DNA of 64,000 bases, from positions 62,001 through 126,000 of the forward strand of contig CAZFWJ010000001.1 in the NCBI GenBank assembly GCA_964522505.1, written 5' to 3'. Shown piece after piece: positions 1 through 9,006 of this stretch (position 1 is its first letter; each line of letters opens with the position of its first letter). Position numbers and translations under genes: made by a program. The DNA comes from GYS-P2D sp964522505. Lineage in GTDB: Bacteria; Bacteroidota; Bacteroidia; Chitinophagales; Saprospiraceae. Below the pieces are notes generated by a model that did no database searches, had not been told where the DNA came from, and saw only the letters and a list, made by a program, of their open reading frames with translations.

Positions 1-503
1 GAGCTTTTGCAGTTACCGCAGGTATCAATATCGAAGGCAAGCTTAAAGAGTTCGAGGCGAATCACGATGATTATAATAGCATTCTCCTCAAGTCACTGGC
101 TGACAGATTAGCCGAAGCTTTTGCTGAAAAGCTTCACGAACTTATCCGAACTGATTTCTGGGGATATAGTGCCGAAAAATTGAGTGCTGTGGATCTCATA
201 AAAGAAAAATATCAAGGCATCCGGCCGGCCCCAGGATATCCAGCTTGTCCAGATCACACTCAGAAAGAGACCATATTCGAGTTATTAAATGTTGAAGCGC
301 ATACAGGGATATCATTAACGGAGAGTCTAGCCATGTATCCTGCGGCATCAGTCAGCGGATACTACTTGAGTCATCCAGAGTCTAAATATTTTGGCTTGGG
401 CCAAATCGAACTTGATCAAGTGGAAGATTATGCGAGTAGAAAGAGCATCTCCGTCGATGAGGCTGAAAAGTTTTTATTTCCATCTTTAAACTATAAAGAC
501 TGA
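1..503 (+). CDS. metH: Methionine synthase (cobalamin-dependent), C-terminal fragment
   Basis: This is the 3' end of metH, cut by the window edge; the reading frame is open from base 3. The roughly 166 visible residues are the AdoMet-binding activation domain, which takes part in reductive reactivation of the cob(II)alamin enzyme. The motif RPAPGYPACPDHTQK is the signature of that domain, and the downstream GYYLSHPESKYFGLGQI segment also fits it. The full protein is normally about 1200 residues, so the homocysteine, folate and cobalamin domains lie to the left. The stop codon is only 6 bases before the Wzz-like gene, so the polysaccharide locus begins directly behind metH. Confidence 0.93.
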   Translation, partial: AFAVTAGINIEGKLKEFEANHDDYNSILLKSLADRLAEAFAEKLHELIRTDFWGYSAEKLSAVDLIKEKYQGIRPAPGYPACPDHTQKETIFELLNVEAHTGISLTESLAMYPAASVSGYYLSHPESKYFGLGQIELDQVEDYASRKSISVDEAEKFLFPSLNYKD

Positions 504-509
504 TTGATA

Positions 510-1562
510 ATGGCTGAGATGAAATCCATGAGACCTGAAGACGAAATTTCCTTAGAGGATTTCATCAGATCTATCAAGGGATATGTTAATCTTATGCTCA
601 GCAATTGGAAGGTCTTTGTTCTTTCAATCCTATTGTCATGTGGAGGCCTCTGGTTTTGGTCACAAAGTAAAGCGCCTACTTATAATGCTAAGCTGACCTT
701 AATGCTGAGCGATGATTCAGGACAATCTATTACAGGAATATCAAGCATACTAGGTCAATTTGGATTGCCCGTTTCCACAGGAAAATATAATATAGACAAG
801 CTCATTGAAATAGCACGATCTAGATATATCCTAGAACAGGTGTTGAAATCTCAGTGCGAGATTAATGGAGAGACCAAGAGTATCGCAGATCATTTGATTC
901 AGCTTTATAAACTAGATGAAACGTGGCAAGCGTATTCCGAAGAACCTTTTTCAGGCAACTTTACAGAGACTATTGGAACAACTGAGTATAATTACTTGGT
1001 TAAACAGCTCCATACTCTAGTAAACGGAGCAGAACAGAATGGTGGTCTTCTTAAAATGGATTACGGGCGAGATCACTACATCATGACTTTTGATTTTGAA
1101 TCACGCTCTGAGGAGCTCTCTATTAACTATCTTATTAATCACTTCGAATACCTCAAAGATTTTTACACCAACAAGTCCATAGAGCGTCAGCAGTTGTCCT
1201 ATGATATTATCGAAAACAAACGTGATTCCATAAGAATTTCCCTTAACTCAGTAGAAAACGAAATAGCTACCTTGGAAGATCGAAATCAGAATGTATTTGG
1301 TAGTAGTAATACAACTCGACTAAGTAGATTGTCTACGGAATCTATAATCCTAAAAACAGCATATGCAGAGGCTGAAAAAAACTTGGCGATCGCTGAGCTG
1401 GCACTTCAAAATAATACGCCACTCATCCAATTGATTGATAAACCCTTAACCCCTATACAGGCTAATGTCTTAGGGCTATCGAGAATATTATTATATGGGG
1501 TTTTACTCGGAATATTTTTAAGTATTATCATCCTTGGTGCTCTTTATGTAATCAGGTTATAA
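510..1562 (+). CDS. Wzz/chain-length determinant-like inner membrane protein
   Basis: A protein of about 350 residues with the layout of polysaccharide co-polymerases: a short cytoplasmic N-terminus, a membrane segment at about 35-52, a long periplasmic region rich in predicted helix (about 220-300), and a second membrane segment close to the C-terminus (about 324-348). Such proteins set the chain length of Wzx/Wzy-made polysaccharides. No C-terminal tyrosine kinase domain is present. An in-frame TTG lies at 504, but the ATG at 510 is preferred. It is the first gene of the polysaccharide locus; the Wzx and Wzy candidates lie downstream. The family call rests on topology and context more than on sequence motifs. 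Confidence 0.75.
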   Translation: MAEMKSMRPEDEISLEDFIRSIKGYVNLMLSNWKVFVLSILLSCGGLWFWSQSKAPTYNAKLTLMLSDDSGQSITGISSILGQFGLPVSTGKYNIDKLIEIARSRYILEQVLKSQCEINGETKSIADHLIQLYKLDETWQAYSEEPFSGNFTETIGTTEYNYLVKQLHTLVNGAEQNGGLLKMDYGRDHYIMTFDFESRSEELSINYLINHFEYLKDFYTNKSIERQQLSYDIIENKRDSIRISLNSVENEIATLEDRNQNVFGSSNTTRLSRLSTESIILKTAYAEAEKNLAIAELALQNNTPLIQLIDKPLTPIQANVLGLSRILLYGVLLGIFLSIIILGALYVIRL

Positions 1563-1592
1563 CACAACCTATTCTACAATCAATAATAGTTG

Positions 1593-1600
1593 TAGGTTTG
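1593..1600 (+). promoter_or_regulatory. Bacteroidota-type -7 box (TAGGTTTG)
   Basis: The octamer matches the Bacteroidota -7 consensus TAnnTTTG and ends 20 bases before the ATG of the DUF2061 gene, which heads the cysC-cysD-cysN genes. No clear TTG at -33 was found, so this is a partial match. Confidence 0.4.
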
Positions 1601-1620
1601 CGTGAATTTTAGCGCAGCTA

Positions 1621-1860
1621 ATGTCAGAAACTCATAAGGAATCTCATTTAAGAAGTATACTCAAAGGGCTAACTTGGAGGATTATTGCCACAAGTACCAT
1701 CTTTGGGATTACCTATTTTACCACTGGTCAAATGGAAACAGCGGTTAAGGTTGCTTCAATAGAATTCTTTATAAAGTTGATCATTTACTATCTACATGAG
1801 AGAGCCTGGCAATCGGTACCAAGAGGGAGTATTAGAAAGCTGTACCCTTTTAAGAAATAG
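1621..1860 (+). CDS. DUF2061 family small membrane protein
   Basis: A 79-residue protein with the DUF2061 pattern: an N-terminal LRSILKGLTWRIIAT segment, two short hydrophobic stretches (about 20-36 and 44-58), and a basic tail after HERAWQ. The family has no established biochemical role. Its genes are often found next to cysC or other sulfate-activation genes, as here, where cysC follows after 5 bases. A role linked to sulfate supply or membrane placement of the PAPS enzymes is inference only. Confidence 0.8.
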   Translation: MSETHKESHLRSILKGLTWRIIATSTIFGITYFTTGQMETAVKVASIEFFIKLIIYYLHERAWQSVPRGSIRKLYPFKK

Positions 1861-1865
1861 TTCAA

Positions 1866-2462
1866 ATGGAAAATATTCATTCCATATTTGATCAGCTGGT
1901 TCAACGGAACGAGCGTGAACGCTTCCTAAGTCAGAACTCAGGCGTTTATTGGCTGACGGGGTTATCCGGTTCTGGCAAAAGCACCATAGCTAAAGGGGTC
2001 GAGCGTAAGCTCTTTGATGCAGGCTACTTTGTACAAGTATTAGATGGTGACAATATTAGAACTGGCATATCCAATAATCTCACATTTAGTGTAGAAGATA
2101 GACAAGAGAATATCAGACGTATAGCTGAAGTGGCTAAACTTTATGTTCACAGTGGAATTATTACACTGTGCTCATTTATAAGTCCGACAATCGAGATCCG
2201 AACTCTGGCAAAAAAGATTATTGGAGCGCAAGATTATAATGAAATCTATGTTGAAACATCTCTTGAATTGTGCGAAGAACGAGATGTAAAAGGCCTGTAC
2301 AAAAAAGCGCGAAAAGGATTAATAAAAGGATTTACAGGAATAGACTCTCCATATGAGGCTCCTGTAAATGCCGATATGGTCATACCAACTGCATCTCAAA
2401 GCGTCGAAGAGAGCGTTGATGCACTGTGTCACTTCATTATTGAAAAATCGAAATTGGTATAA
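1866..2462 (+). CDS. cysC: Adenylyl-sulfate (APS) kinase
   Basis: Phosphorylates APS at the 3' position to give PAPS, the sulfate donor of sulfotransferases. The 198-residue length is normal for a stand-alone CysC. The Walker A motif GLSGSGKST is at residues 32-40, followed by the APS-binding DGDNIRTGI segment near 60 and the FTGIDSPYEAP segment near 155-165, all characteristic of the family. It lies between the DUF2061 gene and cysD with gaps of 5 and 3 bases, so co-transcription is very likely. No PAPS reductase or sulfite reductase is nearby, which favours sulfation over cysteine synthesis as the end use in this locus. Confidence 0.96.
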   Translation: MENIHSIFDQLVQRNERERFLSQNSGVYWLTGLSGSGKSTIAKGVERKLFDAGYFVQVLDGDNIRTGISNNLTFSVEDRQENIRRIAEVAKLYVHSGIITLCSFISPTIEIRTLAKKIIGAQDYNEIYVETSLELCEERDVKGLYKKARKGLIKGFTGIDSPYEAPVNADMVIPTASQSVEESVDALCHFIIEKSKLV

Positions 2463-2465
2463 TAC

Positions 2466-3368
2466 ATGGATTATAATATCAGTCATCTAAAAGAATTAGA
2501 GGCAGAATCAATCTTCATCCTCCGTGAAGTAGCCGCTCAGTTTGAGCGTCCTGTTATCATGTTCTCGGGTGGAAAAGACTCTATCTTAATTGTACATCTA
2601 GCCTATAAGGCCTTTTATCCGGCCAAAATCCCCTTCCCTTTATTACATGTGGATACAGGGCATAACTTTCCTGAGACCATCCAATACAGGGATAATCTTG
2701 TAAAGAAATTAGGGGCCAAGCTTATAGTAGGTTCAGTCGAAGAGGCTATCCAATCAGGTGAAGCAGTTGAAGAGAAAGGAGTCAATGCAAGCAGGAATAT
2801 GCTCCAGATCGGTGTTCTTCTCAATGCCTTGGAAAAAGGAAAATTTGATGCCGCCATGGGTGGTGCACGTAGAGACGAAGAAAAAGCCAGAGCCAAGGAA
2901 AGGTTCTTCTCCCATCGTGATGAGTTTGGTCAGTGGGACCCGAAGAACCAAAGACCAGAATTATGGAATCTGTTCAATGGTCGTAAGAGCATGGGCGAAC
3001 ACTTCAGAATATTCCCAATTAGTAACTGGACAGAGCTCGACGTATGGCAATACTTAGCCATGGAAAAGGTAGAATTGCCTTCACTATATTTTTCGCATGA
3101 GAGAGACGTATTTGAAAGAGATGGCACCTTACTGGCAGATTGTGATTACATCATGAAAAAACCTAATGAAAAGGTGTTTAAAGAAACAGTTAGGTGTCGA
3201 ACCATTGGAGATATGACCTGTACTGGAGTATGGAGATCCAATGCGTCAACAGTTGAGGGGATCATAGAAGAGGTGGCGACAACAAGAATGACAGAGAGAG
3301 GTGGTCGCACAGATGATAAGCGAAGCGAAACCGCTATGGAGGATCGCAAAAAAGAAGGTTATTTCTAG
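2466..3368 (+). CDS. cysD: Sulfate adenylyltransferase subunit 2
   Basis: Catalytic subunit of ATP sulfurylase, which forms APS from ATP and sulfate together with the GTPase CysN. It is an N-type ATP pyrophosphatase: the PP-loop SGGKDS is at residues 34-39. The later segments GGARRDEEKARAKER and PISNWTELDVWQYL are typical of CysD. Length (300) is that of the family. It sits 3 bases after cysC and 18 bases before cysN, giving a complete sulfate-to-PAPS module. Confidence 0.97.
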   Translation: MDYNISHLKELEAESIFILREVAAQFERPVIMFSGGKDSILIVHLAYKAFYPAKIPFPLLHVDTGHNFPETIQYRDNLVKKLGAKLIVGSVEEAIQSGEAVEEKGVNASRNMLQIGVLLNALEKGKFDAAMGGARRDEEKARAKERFFSHRDEFGQWDPKNQRPELWNLFNGRKSMGEHFRIFPISNWTELDVWQYLAMEKVELPSLYFSHERDVFERDGTLLADCDYIMKKPNEKVFKETVRCRTIGDMTCTGVWRSNASTVEGIIEEVATTRMTERGGRTDDKRSETAMEDRKKEGYF

Positions 3369-3386
3369 ACCCAAAAAGAGAAAAGA

Positions 3387-4652
3387 ATGAGTGACAATAA
3401 GAATAGCACAGAATTATTACGATTCACTACAGCAGGTAGTGTAGATGACGGTAAATCAACTCTGATCGGTCGACTACTATACGATAGTAAGAGCATATTT
3501 CAAGATCAGTATGATCAGATAAAGGATGCCACAGAGCGACGTGGAGAAGAAGGTGTTAACCTAGCATTGTTGACAGATGGCCTAAAATCGGAAAGAGAGC
3601 AGGGAATCACAATTGATGTGGCCTATAGATACTTTAGCACTCCGAAGCGAAAGTTCATCATAGCAGATACTCCTGGTCATATTCAGTATACACGTAATAT
3701 GGTTACGGGGGCCTCCACGGCCAATGTTGCACTAATACTAATCGATGCTCGTCACGGTGTAGTTGAACAGACTAAAAGGCATGCGATAATCGCGTCTCTC
3801 CTTCAGATACCACACATCGTTGTCTGTGTTAATAAGATGGATTTAGTAGACTTTAGCGAAGAGGAGTATGATAAGATACAAGAGTCATTCGAGGCATTTG
3901 CTGCTAAGCTTGATGTGGTAGATGTGCACTTCATTCCAATCTCTGCATTGTTAGGTGATAATGTAGTGACACGATCTGAAAAGACACCATGGTACGATGG
4001 TCCTACATTAATGTACTATCTAGAAAATGTACATATAGCAAGCGACCATAACTTTATCGATGCCAGATTCCCCGTTCAGTTTGTGATTAGGCCTAACACT
4101 GACGAGTTTCATGACTACCGAGGATATGCTGGTAGAGTAGCTGGTGGCATAATGAAAAAAGGTGATAACGTCACCCTGTTGCCTACTGGATTCTCAACAA
4201 AAATCAAGAAGATCATGGGACCAGACGGTGAGCAAAACGAAGCTTTTCCTCCCCAATCTGTGACGGTTCTATTAGAAGATGACCTAGACTTGAGTAGAGG
4301 AGATATGATCGTTAGGGAGAATAACCAGCCTGAAATAACTCAAGATATAGAGGTTATGCTATGTTGGTTTGATAGCAGTAAGCCGCTCCGATCTAAAGGA
4401 AAGTATAGTTTAAGACACACTTCTCAAGATGCCCGCTGTGTTGTCAAGGAGATTAGATATAAACTCGATATTAACACGCTTCATAGAGATATGGAGGATA
4501 ACAACATCAACATGAATGACATTGCTCGAGTAGTCTTACGCACTACTAAGCCTTTGTTTGTTGATTCGTACCGGAAGAATCGCACTACTGGTAGTGTGAT
4601 ACTTGTAGATGAAGCGTCTAACAGTACGGTCGCTGCGGGTATGATTATTTAA
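3387..4652 (+). CDS. cysN: Sulfate adenylyltransferase subunit 1 (GTPase)
   Basis: The GTPase partner of CysD; GTP hydrolysis drives APS synthesis. It is an EF-Tu-like translation GTPase, with the G1 motif GSVDDGKST at 17-25, G3 DTPGH at 94-98 and G4 NKMD at 149-152, followed by two beta-barrel domains. At 421 residues it is a plain CysN and not a CysN-CysC fusion, in agreement with the separate cysC gene upstream. Its stop codon overlaps the start of a sulfotransferase gene by one base (TAATG), which suggests translational coupling between donor synthesis and donor use. Confidence 0.97.
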   Translation: MSDNKNSTELLRFTTAGSVDDGKSTLIGRLLYDSKSIFQDQYDQIKDATERRGEEGVNLALLTDGLKSEREQGITIDVAYRYFSTPKRKFIIADTPGHIQYTRNMVTGASTANVALILIDARHGVVEQTKRHAIIASLLQIPHIVVCVNKMDLVDFSEEEYDKIQESFEAFAAKLDVVDVHFIPISALLGDNVVTRSEKTPWYDGPTLMYYLENVHIASDHNFIDARFPVQFVIRPNTDEFHDYRGYAGRVAGGIMKKGDNVTLLPTGFSTKIKKIMGPDGEQNEAFPPQSVTVLLEDDLDLSRGDMIVRENNQPEITQDIEVMLCWFDSSKPLRSKGKYSLRHTSQDARCVVKEIRYKLDINTLHRDMEDNNINMNDIARVVLRTTKPLFVDSYRKNRTTGSVILVDEASNSTVAAGMII

Positions 4653-5572
4653 TGTCTATTTTGCCAGAGATGAATAAGCCTATTTTCATTTTTGGGCTTG
4701 GCAGGTCTGGCACTACATGGGTATCAGATATTGTCTCGAAGTATAGTGGTCGGCTAGTACTGTTTGAGCCATTGCATCCCAAGCTATTTGGCGATGTCAG
4801 AACCACCATCTATCGTGAATCAGCCCTAACTACTGATCTCATTCGACACATTGATGGAATACTCAATAAGCACATTAAGCATGACTGGTTGCTGAGAAAT
4901 CATCTTCCCTCGACTATTGATAAAGTAGATCCTAAATATGTCGAGACAATTTGGTCACTCTCGGAGATCATTGGTCTTAAATCCATCCGACTTAATACTT
5001 CATTTGCATCATTAGTTGAACATTATTCAGCTAGAGCTATATATATTATCAGACACCCACTGGCTGTGATTGCCTCGATCCAAAACAGACCACATTTCTG
5101 GGAAGACTTAGGATGGCGCGAACATTGGAGTCAATTGAACAATGAGGTTGGGGATTCAAATTTCAAAAAAATTTCCGCTGGTTGCTCATCACATATTGAA
5201 CAACTAGCCTTCGTATGGGGATATCTCAATCTTCAAGCATTAAAACAGCTGGATATGATAAAGAAGAAACCTGTTTTTTATGAGGATCTATACGCCAACC
5301 CTTTTGAACATGTCAAAGTTCTATTAACCTCTCTTGAGTTATATGACCATCCAATCCATCCATCCCATATTTTCACACCATCTATGGTCTCACTCAACAC
5401 TTTGCATTCTTCACATTATTCTTCTTTAGGTGATACTCGGCAAAGCTTAGACTTCTTTTGGAGAGACACCCTTAAAGATGATCAAATCAGAAGTATCCGT
5501 GGAGTTATCCGCAAGCTTTGTGATTCTGATCAAAATTTGGCTGAGATGTGTGCTGAGCGCAACTATCTTTGA
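4652..5572 (+). CDS. Sulfotransferase family protein (first of two)
   Basis: Predicted PAPS-dependent sulfotransferase of 306 residues. The 5'-phosphosulfate-binding loop is GLGRSGTTW at residues 15-23, and the 3'-phosphate-binding segment YIIRHPLAVIASI lies at about 130-142. No signal peptide or membrane segment is seen, so it should act in the cytoplasm on nucleotide- or lipid-linked sugars. It overlaps cysN by one base and is followed by the flippase gene. The target is unknown; a polysaccharide repeat unit is the natural guess from context. It is clearly different in sequence from the second sulfotransferase. Confidence 0.85.
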   Translation: MSILPEMNKPIFIFGLGRSGTTWVSDIVSKYSGRLVLFEPLHPKLFGDVRTTIYRESALTTDLIRHIDGILNKHIKHDWLLRNHLPSTIDKVDPKYVETIWSLSEIIGLKSIRLNTSFASLVEHYSARAIYIIRHPLAVIASIQNRPHFWEDLGWREHWSQLNNEVGDSNFKKISAGCSSHIEQLAFVWGYLNLQALKQLDMIKKKPVFYEDLYANPFEHVKVLLTSLELYDHPIHPSHIFTPSMVSLNTLHSSHYSSLGDTRQSLDFFWRDTLKDDQIRSIRGVIRKLCDSDQNLAEMCAERNYL

Positions 5573-5577
5573 AAAAC

Positions 5578-7014
5578 ATGAATCCTGTCAAGGGCGGTGC
5601 AATATCATTTATCGGTGTTGGGTTACAACAGTTGATTAATCTGGGAGGTGCGATTATATTGGCTCGCATTCTTGGACCTGAAGACTTCGGTGTATATGCG
5701 TTGTGCTTCGCTGTATTTCTCTTTTTTCAATCCTTTCTAGACTTCGGTCTCACACCAATCTATCTCAAGTATCCCCATGTGGATAAGCTTATAAACTCTT
5801 CATTCCTTTCAATTAATATCTTTTTCGGAGTGCTCGTGGCATTGATTCTATTGCTTGTCTCTCCTATTATGGTCCATTACTACGATATAAAACTCCTCTA
5901 CACCTTGTTTCCGATTATGTCTGCCTCTGCAATCTGTATGGGTGTGTCTAATCAACCTTTCAGTCAATTACTGCGCAGTCAGAAATTCTACTCGACTGAG
6001 TCAATTTCTATAGGATCGGCTGCCGTATCACTTCTCATATCAATAAGTATGGCTCTCTCTGGTTGGGGCGCCGTTGCCTTGGCTATTAAACACTTCAGTT
6101 ATAGTTTTACGCGCCTGATTAGTGCTTTTGTACTATCAAGAGCTAAGTATCAATTAGTATCTATTAAAAATATTTTAGCCATCAAACCATATATTATTCA
6201 GGCCTATCATTTGATGATTAGCCGTCTGATAACCGGTGTAAGCGGGAACATAGAAAAACTATTCGTAGGTAAAATCTTCGGAGAATTTACATTAGGTCAT
6301 TATGAGCGGGGACTCTTCGTAGTAGATAAACCAAATACCTTTCGAAATGCCCTAACCACTCCTGCCATGACCTATCTCAGTACAATGAAAGGTGAGCGCC
6401 TGCAGCATGCTTATAAGATCCTTTCTTTGTTTATTCTTAATTTCATTGGTATTCCTTGTTTATGCTTTCACCTATTTGGACTAGAGGTCACCACGCTCAT
6501 TCTTGGTGATCAATGGATATCTGCAGGATCATATGTTGTTTGGCTTGCCTTCTTAGGCTTGTCCTTAATCTTGAAAGGTCTAACCAATATCATGTATATC
6601 AATGACCTTAGGACCCAGGACCTTACGAGACTATATTGGATCGGAGCACTGATCGTTTTTGCTCCAATTATTATTGGTCTGTTGATCTTCAATATAGATA
6701 TGCTGGCTTTCGTGATAGTATATAGCCTATTATCCTTGGCGTACTGGTTTATTTGCTGGAGCAAAACTCTGTTTAAATATGTAGATCACAAAAGCGCCCT
6801 TAGGATAGTGAGCTATGTTGTTTTACTCTTGACACTATTCGTGATTGCTAGTTATCTGATTCAACATCTTTTTTCAATTAACTCAATCATAGATATTCTC
6901 TTAACATTCTTTCTCTCTTGGCTTGGCGCAATGATCATAACTGGAATTATCTTCAAACCTGAGATGCGAATGCAAAAGAAATTTATTGTTGATAGACTTT
7001 ACAATCGGTCATGA
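5578..7014 (+). CDS. Wzx-like polysaccharide flippase
   Basis: A strongly hydrophobic protein of about 478 residues with roughly 12-14 membrane segments. Near the N-terminus it has the pattern GGAIILARILGPEDFGVYAL, which is typical of the MOP superfamily of lipid-linked oligosaccharide exporters (Wzx, lipopolysaccharide biosynthesis family). It should move undecaprenyl-linked repeat units across the inner membrane. An in-frame TTG at 5569 overlaps the previous stop; the ATG at 5578 is preferred. The next gene, a Wzy candidate, overlaps by 4 bases. Confidence 0.88.
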   Translation: MNPVKGGAISFIGVGLQQLINLGGAIILARILGPEDFGVYALCFAVFLFFQSFLDFGLTPIYLKYPHVDKLINSSFLSINIFFGVLVALILLLVSPIMVHYYDIKLLYTLFPIMSASAICMGVSNQPFSQLLRSQKFYSTESISIGSAAVSLLISISMALSGWGAVALAIKHFSYSFTRLISAFVLSRAKYQLVSIKNILAIKPYIIQAYHLMISRLITGVSGNIEKLFVGKIFGEFTLGHYERGLFVVDKPNTFRNALTTPAMTYLSTMKGERLQHAYKILSLFILNFIGIPCLCFHLFGLEVTTLILGDQWISAGSYVVWLAFLGLSLILKGLTNIMYINDLRTQDLTRLYWIGALIVFAPIIIGLLIFNIDMLAFVIVYSLLSLAYWFICWSKTLFKYVDHKSALRIVSYVVLLLTLFVIASYLIQHLFSINSIIDILLTFFLSWLGAMIITGIIFKPEMRMQKKFIVDRLYNRS

Positions 7015-8255
7015 GTCAAATAGCGCAACCGGATATCTCTAAAGTCAGTATTAGCATAGTATCCTTTTTCCTGCTAATGGGGCTTCTGCGACTGACGTTT
7101 TTTGACTTTTACTTATCGCAGCTTTTCGGTTTTCCTGTTGAGATCAATGCTCTTGGTGGAGGTGCGTTCAATTTTGTTAACTACATCTGTTTTGGTGGTT
7201 TATTAATGGTGTTTATACAGCAAGGACCCAAGCTGTCAACGTTCTGGCCATCCCTAAGCCAATATGCCGTTCTCGTAGTCTTGTACTCTATCAACTTTGT
7301 GTTAAGTCCTTATGTAGATTCATCATGGTTTCTCTACCAATTGATCTTTATAACGATGGCCATTGTCGTGCATATCTTCACATTTAAAGTACGAGATTGG
7401 GACGACAGATTCTTTTACCGACGCACTATATGGCTATTCTGGATAATGATTGCTTTGGTGGCATTCTGTACGATCCAAATAGTGATTCAATATCCGATAT
7501 CGTATTACTTCTCAGAATTCAACGATGCCTTCGTGCATAGCTTGGATGACTTTGGAATTATGAAACAGCGATATGGCTATCTACTCGGGTTCTTAAGTGC
7601 CTATACGCTCTATATGATTAGGGACAAATACATAAAAGTTCCTATACTCATGCTGATCCTATTTGCAGGTTTTGGTATTCGGAGCTATATGATTGGGATG
7701 ATCGGGGCTTTATTTGTTTTCAATTTAGGAAGTCTCAAACGAGTGTTGGCAGCAGCTCTCTTCACGGGAGTTGTTATATTCTTACTTAAAGACCAGTACT
7801 TTGACAATCTCATTTATGACACGCGGTTCTATAGCTATGCTAACGCCTGGAACATTATCAATAATTTTCCTTTTGGAGTAGGATTGGGAGGTTATCCGAT
7901 ATATACAGATATTTTCAACAGACAGATATTTGCTGACTTTTATAATGTGAATGCCATTCTCGATTACGTACCAAACTCACCAGAGTCCGACTACGTACAT
8001 CTCTTTGGCAGTCTGGGATTGGCATTAGGGTCATTACATCTGCTAGTTCAGGCCAGAGTGATCTGGCTAACACTGCAACTTAAAGCAATTGCAAGACCAT
8101 TTGAAAAATGTACCCTATTCCTGTTTTGCTTCATGACCTTTTTTGGGCTTGGTGAAGATTCAATGTTTACCGTTTACTTTTGGATTTTCTTCGGTATGGC
8201 CACAGGAGTGATAACAGGTTTAATCTTCAGAAGCAGACAGCATGACTCAGCCTAA
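7011..8255 (+). CDS. O-antigen ligase/polymerase-like (Wzy candidate) membrane protein
   Basis: A 414-residue protein with about 10-12 hydrophobic segments and a larger loop in the second half (about 265-325), where NFPFGVGLGGYP resembles the conserved loop of O-antigen ligase/polymerase family proteins. It is the expected Wzy partner of the flippase just upstream, with which it overlaps by 4 bases. Sequence conservation in Wzy proteins is poor, so the call relies on topology and position. A ligase role is the main alternative. Confidence 0.7.
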   Translation: MSQIAQPDISKVSISIVSFFLLMGLLRLTFFDFYLSQLFGFPVEINALGGGAFNFVNYICFGGLLMVFIQQGPKLSTFWPSLSQYAVLVVLYSINFVLSPYVDSSWFLYQLIFITMAIVVHIFTFKVRDWDDRFFYRRTIWLFWIMIALVAFCTIQIVIQYPISYYFSEFNDAFVHSLDDFGIMKQRYGYLLGFLSAYTLYMIRDKYIKVPILMLILFAGFGIRSYMIGMIGALFVFNLGSLKRVLAAALFTGVVIFLLKDQYFDNLIYDTRFYSYANAWNIINNFPFGVGLGGYPIYTDIFNRQIFADFYNVNAILDYVPNSPESDYVHLFGSLGLALGSLHLLVQARVIWLTLQLKAIARPFEKCTLFLFCFMTFFGLGEDSMFTVYFWIFFGMATGVITGLIFRSRQHDSA

Positions 8256-9006
8256 ACTTAGTGTCGTAATGTCTTGCTATAATGCAGAGCAGACCGTGCA
8301 AAAAGCAATAGAGAGCATCCTCAATCAATCCTTTAAAGAGTTCGAATTTATAGCTATTGATGATGCGAGCTCAGATCAAACATTAGAGATTTTACAGCAA
8401 TATCAGCAACAAGACAAACGAATCATTCTCCTCACTAATGAGTCCAATGAGGGATTATCCTATTCCTTAAATCGTGGGATTAAACATGCTCGTGCTAAAC
8501 TTATTGCACGGATGGATGCCGATGATATATCATATCCTAACAGACTTCAACTCCAATATGATTATATGAGCACTCATGTCGAAGTAGACATCCTCGGAAC
8601 AGCGGTACAATATGTAGCCGAGTCTCGTCAGCCCATTAAGATTATGCGTCTCCCTGTCAATGATCATGACATCAAATTAAGAGTTTTCAAAAAGACTTTA
8701 GTCTTTCACCCTACTGTGATGATAAAGAAAGAAGTCTATGAACAACATGGATATTATGACCCCGATATTCGGTGGGCCGAGGATGCAGATCTTTGGTATA
8801 GATTATATGACAAGGTGGTATTTCACAATCTCTCTGAAGTCCTGCTCGACTATACCATCAAATCAAAAATTAACCGAAAAATCCTCATTAATAACTTGAA
8901 GGTTAAATGGAGAAATCTCAATCGCCGAGGGAAGACCCTGAGATACATGCCTCTCTTAATCAAGGAGATTTTTACCTTGTCCATTCGAAGCATAAAAAAC
9001 TATTGA
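8242..9006 (+). CDS. Family 2 glycosyltransferase
   Basis: A GT-A fold glycosyltransferase of 254 residues. It opens with LSVVMSCYNAEQTVQKAI, has the acidic IDDASSD motif near 39 and the metal-binding DAD of RMDADDIS near 92-94, then the EDADLWYR acceptor-side motif near 180. It has no membrane segment. It overlaps the Wzy-like gene by 14 bases and probably adds one sugar of the polysaccharide repeat unit; donor and acceptor cannot be read from the sequence. Confidence 0.9.
   Translation: MTQPKLSVVMSCYNAEQTVQKAIESILNQSFKEFEFIAIDDASSDQTLEILQQYQQQDKRIILLTNESNEGLSYSLNRGIKHARAKLIARMDADDISYPNRLQLQYDYMSTHVEVDILGTAVQYVAESRQPIKIMRLPVNDHDIKLRVFKKTLVFHPTVMIKKEVYEQHGYYDPDIRWAEDADLWYRLYDKVVFHNLSEVLLDYTIKSKINRKILINNLKVKWRNLNRRGKTLRYMPLLIKEIFTLSIRSIKNY

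Noticed and set aside
1866..4652. Assimilatory sulfate reduction (cysteine synthesis) operon
   Set aside because: No PAPS/APS reductase, sulfite reductase or sulfate transporter lies near; sulfotransferases do, so sulfation is the better reading.
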